DNA of 6,505 bases from Pseudomonadota bacterium (lineage in GTDB: Bacteria; Pseudomonadota; Gammaproteobacteria; Burkholderiales; SG8-39): positions 1 to 6,505 of the forward strand of contig JAJZUN010000165.1 of assembly GCA_021848555.1 (NCBI GenBank), written 5' to 3'. Below are positions 1-3,737 of this stretch, one piece after another (the stretch's first letter is position 1; each line of letters begins with the position of its first letter). The position numbers and the translations under genes were made by a program. Under the pieces are notes generated by a model. That model was not told where the DNA came from. It saw only the letters and a program-made list of their open reading frames with translations, and did no database searches.

Positions 1-16
1 TTTCCTCTGCCGTCAT
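1..16 (-). CDS. Start of a divergent gene (5' end only, product unknown)
   Basis: On the minus strand an ATG at 16-14 begins a reading frame M-T-A-E-E that leaves the window. It is preceded by a strong Shine-Dalgarno-like stretch, GGAAGGA, at 29-23, six bases before the ATG. That ribosome-site match is the only support, because five codons are too few to identify a product. If real, the gene is divergent from the sugar-kinase/gnd/zwf cluster and shares its upstream region. Confidence 0.4.
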
Positions 17-74
17 CAATGATCCTTCCGCAGGTCAGTCGCACCGGCGCAATCCCGCCTGCTGCGAAATGCCT

Positions 75-93
75 GCAAGCGGCGCTTGCGCCG
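75..93. repeat. Two overlapping, mutually exclusive inverted repeats
   Basis: GCAAGC (75-80) and GCTTGC (84-89) form a perfect 6-bp stem around GGC. CGGCGC (80-85) and GCGCCG (88-93) form a second perfect 6-bp stem around TT. They share bases, so only one can form at a time. There is no T tract after either arm, so a simple intrinsic terminator is not supported. The first element could equally be a dyad operator. Function is unknown. Confidence 0.35.
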
Positions 94-126
94 GAACTAT
101 CCCGGTGGGGCCGCGGTCAAGCACTA

Positions 127-140
127 TATACTGCTAGACT
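127..140 (+). promoter_or_regulatory. Possible -10 region for the kinase-gnd-zwf transcript
   Basis: The AT-rich island holds TATACT (127-132), five of six matches to a sigma70 -10 box. It also holds TAGACT (135-140), preceded by TGC, which resembles an extended -10 element. No convincing -35 hexamer lies 16-18 bases upstream of either. This is a weak, position-supported guess, and the leader to the kinase start would be about 160 bases. Confidence 0.2.
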
Positions 141-303
141 ATTCCTACGCCAATCGTCAATTCCTGGAACGAGCTCATGGGCGTGATCGCCGCGAAGAGC
201 GCCGTTCTCGAAAAAACCGCTTAGCGGGGCGCGTGCATGCCCGTATGCCCGCTCTCTGCGGCGCAATCGATCCGAACGCATTTTTTGCCACAAGGGGCGG
301 GCA

Positions 304-1080
304 ATGAAAGTGCTGGCGGTTGATGTCGGCGGTACCCACGTGAAAATCCTCGCCACCGGGCAAAAGGAGGCGCGCGAGTTCCCCTCCGGTCCGACCCTGA
401 CGGCCAGGCAAATGGTCGCGGCGGTCAAAAAGCTCGCAGGGGACTGGAACTACGACGCGGTCGCGATCGGGTATCCGGGTCCGGTGCTGCGCAACCGGCC
501 GGTGGCCGAGCCGCACAATCTCGGGCCGGGATGGGTGGCATTCGATTACGCAGCGGCCTTCGGCTGCCCGACCAAGGTCGTCAATGATGCGGCGATGCAG
601 GCCGTGGGCGGGTACAAGGGCGGTAAGATGCTGTTCCTGGGCCTGGGCACCGGCCTTGGAACGACGATGATCGTGGAGGGCATCGTCGAGCCGATGGAGT
701 TGGGCCACCTGCCCTACAGGAAGGCCACCTATGAAGATTATGTCGGCGTCCGCGGCCTGGAGCGCCTGGGGAAGAAAAAATGGCGGCGGCATGTCGCCGA
801 CGTCGTCCGGCACCTGCGCGCCGCGCTCGAACCCGACGATGTCGTCATCGGCGGCGGCAATGCGAAAAAACTCGGCGAAGCGCCGCCCGGCTGCCGGCTC
901 GGCGACAACGCGAACGCATTCCTGGGAGGCTTCCGGTTGTGGCAGCAAGCCGCTCAAAGCAAACGCTCACCGCGCACGCTCCTGTTAGAGACCGGCTCGC
1001 GAAAGGCACGCCGAAATGACGATCGCAATCGCATTCGCAATCCATTCATGGAAAGGAAGTCATCATGCAACTCGGAATGA
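304..1080 (+). CDS. ROK-family sugar kinase, polyphosphate-glucokinase-like
   Basis: This is a probable cytoplasmic glucokinase that makes glucose 6-phosphate from glucose, using polyphosphate or ATP. The frame opens with the ROK phosphate-binding motif DVGGTHVKI (residues 7-15). It continues with GYPGPV (56-61), the catalytic Asn-Asp pair in VVNDAA (N94, D95), the glycine-rich GLGTGLGTT (113-121), ELGH (132-135) and a C-terminal [10 protein letters not shown] (181-190). The ROK zinc-binding cysteine cluster is absent. The order of motifs matches the polyphosphate glucokinase branch, but phosphate-donor choice cannot be read from sequence. The ATG follows AAGGGG at 292-297 with six bases between. 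The conserved part ends near FLGGFRLW (206-213). About 45 further residues rich in Arg, Ser and Asn do not resemble the family and run 16 bases into gnd. Being first in a row with gnd and zwf fits a role feeding glucose 6-phosphate to them. Confidence 0.87.
   Translation: MKVLAVDVGGTHVKILATGQKEAREFPSGPTLTARQMVAAVKKLAGDWNYDAVAIGYPGPVLRNRPVAEPHNLGPGWVAFDYAAAFGCPTKVVNDAAMQAVGGYKGGKMLFLGLGTGLGTTMIVEGIVEPMELGHLPYRKATYEDYVGVRGLERLGKKKWRRHVADVVRHLRAALEPDDVVIGGGNAKKLGEAPPGCRLGDNANAFLGGFRLWQQAAQSKRSPRTLLLETGSRKARRNDDRNRIRNPFMERKSSCNSE
1053..1059 (+). promoter_or_regulatory. Ribosome binding site of gnd
   Basis: AAGGAAG sits five bases before the ATG at 1065. It fixes the gnd start even though the preceding kinase frame is still open and ends only at 1080. 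Confidence 0.7.
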
Positions 1081-2114
1081 TCGGACTCGGTCGCATGGGC
1101 GCGAACATGGTGCGGCGGCTCATCAAGGGCGGCCACGACTGCGCGGTGTTCGACAGGTCGCCCAAGGCGGTGGATGAACTGGTCAAGGAAAAGGCCGTCG
1201 GCGCCGCTTCGCTCGCCGACCTGGTGAATAAGCTCGCCAAACCGCGCGCACTGTGGCTGATGGTGCCCGCCGCCGCCGTCGACAGCACCATCGCCGCCCT
1301 GCTGCCGCTGCTCGAGGCGGGGGACATCCTGATCGACGGCGGCAATTCGTACTACGTCGACGACATTCGCCGCGCCAAGGAGCTGGCGCCCAAGGGGATC
1401 CATTACGTCGACGTCGGCACCAGCGGCGGCGTGTGGGGACTGGAGCGCGGCTACTGCATGATGATCGGCGGCGAGGTCGCGACGGTGCGACATCTCGATC
1501 CCATCCTCGCGCGGCTCGCCCCCGGCATCGGCGACATCGCGCGCACCGCTGGTCGAGAAACGACCGGACGGGAGACGACTGGACGGGAGCAGGCCGGCGG
1601 CACCGCCGAGCAGGGCTACCTGCACTGCGGTCCGAACGGCGCCGGCCACTTCGTCAAAATGGTCCACAACGGCATCGAGTACGGCCTGATGGCTGCATAC
1701 GCCGAAGGATTCAACCTGCTGCGCGCCGCGAATGTCGGCAAACAGACGCATGCGATCGACGCGGAATCGACGCCGCTGCGCAACCCCGAGCATTATCAGT
1801 ACGACCTCAACCTGCCCGACATCGCCGAGGTCTGGCGCCGCGGCAGCGTGATCGCCTCGTGGCTGCTCGACCTGACCGCGAGCGCGCTCGCCCGGGATCC
1901 CGCGCTGGCGCAATTCGCGGGGCGCGTTTCCGATTCGGGCGAAGGGCGCTGGACGATCAAGGCGGCGATCGACGCAGGCGTGCCCACCCCGGTGCTGAGC
2001 ACCGCGCTCTACGCACGCTTCGCCTCGCGCGGCGCAGCGCAATTTCAGGACAAGCTGCTGTCCGCGATGCGCTACGAGTTCGGCGGGCACGAGGAAAAAC
2101 CCGTCGGGCAATAA
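1065..2114 (+). CDS. gnd: 6-phosphogluconate dehydrogenase, decarboxylating (short, GndA-like type)
   Basis: The enzyme oxidises and decarboxylates 6-phosphogluconate to ribulose 5-phosphate in the cytoplasm. At 349 residues it belongs to the short 6PGDH class rather than the roughly 470-residue form. The N-terminal Rossmann fold shows GLGRMG (7-12). An Asp at the end of the second strand (FDRS, D30) suggests preference for NAD over NADP. Substrate motifs follow: DGGNSYY (91-97), [21 protein letters not shown] (116-136 region), and the catalytic helix [13 protein letters not shown], with K198, H201, N202 and E205 expected to be catalytic or substrate-binding. [16 protein letters not shown] (255-270) is also a family hallmark. 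Residues 163-177 hold a tandem [15 protein letters not shown] insertion that looks like a local expansion; the frame stays open through it. The gene has a good ribosome site, overlaps the kinase frame by 16 bases and precedes zwf by 21 bases, so co-transcription is likely. Confidence 0.96.
   Translation: MQLGMIGLGRMGANMVRRLIKGGHDCAVFDRSPKAVDELVKEKAVGAASLADLVNKLAKPRALWLMVPAAAVDSTIAALLPLLEAGDILIDGGNSYYVDDIRRAKELAPKGIHYVDVGTSGGVWGLERGYCMMIGGEVATVRHLDPILARLAPGIGDIARTAGRETTGRETTGREQAGGTAEQGYLHCGPNGAGHFVKMVHNGIEYGLMAAYAEGFNLLRAANVGKQTHAIDAESTPLRNPEHYQYDLNLPDIAEVWRRGSVIASWLLDLTASALARDPALAQFAGRVSDSGEGRWTIKAAIDAGVPTPVLSTALYARFASRGAAQFQDKLLSAMRYEFGGHEEKPVGQ
1551..1595 (+). repeat. Three imperfect 15-bp tandem units inside gnd
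   Basis: Units at 1551-1565, 1566-1580 and 1581-1595 encode [10 protein letters not shown] and GREQA. The second and third begin identically with GGACGGGAG; the first is more diverged (GGTCGAGAA). The 15-bp period keeps the frame. The repeat lies just before the conserved GYLHCGP segment, probably in a surface loop. Confidence 0.85.
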
Positions 2115-2135
2115 GCGGGCGAAAGCGAGCTGACG

Positions 2136-3518
2136 ATGAGCGAACTGCAATCAGACGCGCTGGTATTCTTCGGTGCGACCGGCGACCTCGCCTACAAGAA
2201 GATATTCCCGTCATTGCAGGCGATGGTCAAGCGCGGTCATCTTGACGTGCCGGTCGTCGGCGTCGCCAAAGCGGGCTGGAATCTGGACCAGCTCAAGGCG
2301 CGCGCGCGCGACAGCCTCGAACAGCACGGTGTGTTCGATGCCGCTGCGTTCGGGCGCTTGAGCCGGCTGCTGCGCTATGTCGACGGCGATTACGGCGACC
2401 CGGCGACGTTCCAGGCGCTGCGCAAAGCGCTCGGCGCGGCGCGCACACCGGCGCACTACCTAGCGATCCCGCCGGCGCTGTTCGGCGCGGTGGTCGAGCA
2501 GCTGGCCAAGTCGGGCTGCACCGACGGCGCCCGTGTCGTGGTCGAGAAACCCTTCGGGCGCGACCTTGCTTCGGCGCGCGAACTGAACCAGATACTGCTG
2601 CGCTCGTTCGACGAAGAGCACATCTTCCGCATCGACCATTATCTGGGCAAGCGGCCGGTGCACAACCTGGTCTTTTTCCGCTTCGCCAACGCATTCCTCG
2701 AATCGTTCTGGAACCGCCAATTCGTCAAGAGCGTGCAGATCACCATGGCCGAGAACTTCGGCGTGCAAGGGCGCGGCGCCTTCTACGACCAGGTGGGCAC
2801 GGTCCGCGACGTGATCCAGAACCACCTGTTCCAGCTGCTGGCCAACATCGCCATGGAGCCACCGGCGCGCGCCGACAGCGAATCGATGCGCGATGAAAAG
2901 GTCAAGGTGCTGAAGTCGATCCGGCCGATCGAGACGAAAAACCTGGTGCGCGGCCAGTTTCGCGGCTACCTGCAGGAGCCCGGGGTCGCAGCGGACTCGC
3001 AGCGGGAGACTTTCGCGGCCTTGCGGCTCGAGATCGATTCGTGGCGCTGGGCCGGGGTGCCGTTCTACATCCGGGCGGGCAAGTCCTTGCCGGTGACGTG
3101 CACCGAGGTCGTCGTCACCTTGCACCGCGCGCCGAAGATATTTCCCGCGTGCGCCGGCGCGGCGAACTATTTGCGCTTTCGCATCAGCCCGGAGATGACC
3201 CTCGCCATCGGCACCACGGTGATGGACCCGGAGGACAGGATGATAGGCGAGCAGATGGAGCTGCTCGCGAGCCACCGGCCCGACGGCGCGCAGATGGACG
3301 CGTACGAGCGGGTGCTGGGCGATGCGATGGCCGGCGACCGGACGCTGTTCGCGCGCGAGGACTATGTGGAAGAAGCGTGGCGCATCGTCGATCCCGTGCT
3401 CAAGGCGGGCACGCCGGTGTACGCGTACGCGCCGGGCACCTGGGGACCCCGGCAGGCGGGCGAGAGCGTGACGCCGCCCGGCGGCTGGCAGAATCCGATC
3501 GTCGCAGACCAACCATGA
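2136..3518 (+). CDS. zwf: Glucose-6-phosphate dehydrogenase
   Basis: The enzyme oxidises glucose 6-phosphate to 6-phosphoglucono-1,5-lactone with reduction of NAD(P), the entry step of the oxidative pentose phosphate and Entner-Doudoroff routes. The nucleotide-binding N-terminus is [13 protein letters not shown] (13-25). [10 protein letters not shown] (135-144) follows, then the signature RIDHYLGK (165-172) with substrate-binding H168 and K172. The probable catalytic-base histidine is H230 in the VIQNHLFQ stretch. [12 protein letters not shown] (305-316) is the usual C-terminal substrate-binding segment. At 460 residues it is slightly shorter than the E. coli-type enzyme (about 490), which is usual for the [10 protein letters not shown] subgroup. 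K45 after the second strand would allow NADP use, but cofactor choice is uncertain. The start is supported by position 21 bases after gnd and by the motif starting near residue 13. The ribosome site is weak, which fits translational coupling. Its TGA overlaps the next ATG (ATGA at 3515-3518). Confidence 0.97.
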   Translation: MSELQSDALVFFGATGDLAYKKIFPSLQAMVKRGHLDVPVVGVAKAGWNLDQLKARARDSLEQHGVFDAAAFGRLSRLLRYVDGDYGDPATFQALRKALGAARTPAHYLAIPPALFGAVVEQLAKSGCTDGARVVVEKPFGRDLASARELNQILLRSFDEEHIFRIDHYLGKRPVHNLVFFRFANAFLESFWNRQFVKSVQITMAENFGVQGRGAFYDQVGTVRDVIQNHLFQLLANIAMEPPARADSESMRDEKVKVLKSIRPIETKNLVRGQFRGYLQEPGVAADSQRETFAALRLEIDSWRWAGVPFYIRAGKSLPVTCTEVVVTLHRAPKIFPACAGAANYLRFRISPEMTLAIGTTVMDPEDRMIGEQMELLASHRPDGAQMDAYERVLGDAMAGDRTLFAREDYVEEAWRIVDPVLKAGTPVYAYAPGTWGPRQAGESVTPPGGWQNPIVADQP

Positions 3519-3715
3519 AGATCGAAGTGCTCGCCGATCCCGCCGCGGGCGCCGCGGCCGTCGCGGGCTTGACGGGTTTGCTGATCAATCAATTGATCGG
3601 CTTGGCCTGGTACCACCCGCGGCCGCTCGCGGCTGACGGAAACCTATTTTCAGCGACTTCGAGCGCTCGATACGCGAGTGCAGCAGGCGAAGGAGCGTCT
3701 GGACCGTGCCTATAG
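3515..3715 (+). pseudogene. pgl: Truncated pgl (6-phosphogluconolactonase) start fused to unrelated sequence
   Basis: An ATG overlaps the zwf stop in ATGA and opens the frame [18 protein letters not shown], which resembles the usual N-terminus of proteobacterial 6-phosphogluconolactonases. Those proteins are normally about 225-240 residues and directly follow zwf. Here the resemblance stops near codon 18 (about 3568). The remaining 48 residues up to the TAG at 3713 show no lactonase motifs, including the sugar-phosphate-binding SGG segment expected soon after. I read it as a 5' remnant of pgl left by a deletion or rearrangement. The identification rests on a short N-terminus plus the strong positional expectation after zwf. 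The full enzyme would hydrolyse 6-phosphogluconolactone to 6-phosphogluconate. Confidence 0.6.
3580..3601. repeat. AT-rich inverted repeat at the pgl break
   Basis: GATCAAT (3583-3589) and ATTGATC (3592-3598) are perfect inverted arms separated by CA. The arms extend by GC/GC pairs outward across one T-G mismatch, to 3580 and 3601. The element is much more AT-rich than its surroundings and lies just after the last lactonase-like codon. It could be a recombination or insertion scar or a protein-binding dyad. It lacks a T tract, so it is not a standard terminator. Confidence 0.45.
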
Positions 3716-3737
3716 CGCGCGCAACGCGCTCAAGTGA
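3597..3737 (+). pseudogene. C-terminal fragment of an unidentified helical protein
   Basis: In the frame that ends with TGA at 3735-3737, an open stretch of 46 codons follows a stop at 3594. It has no ATG start. From 3639 it reads ETYFQRLRALDTRVQQAKER and then LDRAYSARNALK. This is a charged, heptad-like amphipathic helix with the look of a natural protein C-terminus, and codon use resembles its neighbours. I do not recognise the family. Because it lacks a start and lies directly after the pgl stub, I infer it is the 3' remnant of a gene whose 5' part was lost in the same event. A chance open frame in GC-rich DNA remains possible. Confidence 0.4.

Larger units (their letters stand above)
17..303. 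promoter_or_regulatory. Divergent intergenic region
   Basis: This 287-base stretch lies between the probable minus-strand start at 16 and the ROK kinase start at 304. No gene of convincing length is seen in it. It holds overlapping inverted repeats at 75-93, an AT-rich island around 121-165 in otherwise GC-rich DNA, a 15-codon ATG frame at 177-224, and a T run near 281-286. Promoters for both directions would be expected here by position. No operator for a known regulator was recognised. Confidence 0.45.

Noticed and set aside
175..957. A 260-codon minus-strand open frame opposite the ROK kinase, possibly a divergent gene
   Set aside because: The plus-strand frame has clear ROK motifs and a ribosome site, whereas the antisense product has no family features.
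954..2150. A 398-codon minus-strand open frame opposite gnd
   Set aside because: No recognisable domain or ribosome site was found, and gnd on the other strand carries all expected catalytic motifs.
2651..2660. Arg173 in place of the Glu that usually follows RIDHYLGK in G6PD
   Set aside because: The residue differs from the E. coli and human pattern, but I believe the GKRPVHN version is common in this subgroup, so it is probably lineage-typical and not a defect.
2460..3512. A 350-codon minus-strand open frame opposite zwf
   Set aside because: Its composition is Arg/His/Asp-rich without motifs, and it fully overlaps the well-supported zwf. It is a GC-driven antisense frame.
3617..3632. CCGCG/CGCGG inverted repeat as a terminator for the RND gene
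   Set aside because: The stem is only 5 bp, there is no T tract on the minus strand after it, and such GC palindromes are frequent by chance here.
3041..3715. A long plus-strand frame overlapping the zwf 3' half and continuing into the pgl stub
   Set aside because: Only the part from the ATG at 3515 resembles a protein. The upstream portion is an Arg-rich out-of-frame reading of zwf.
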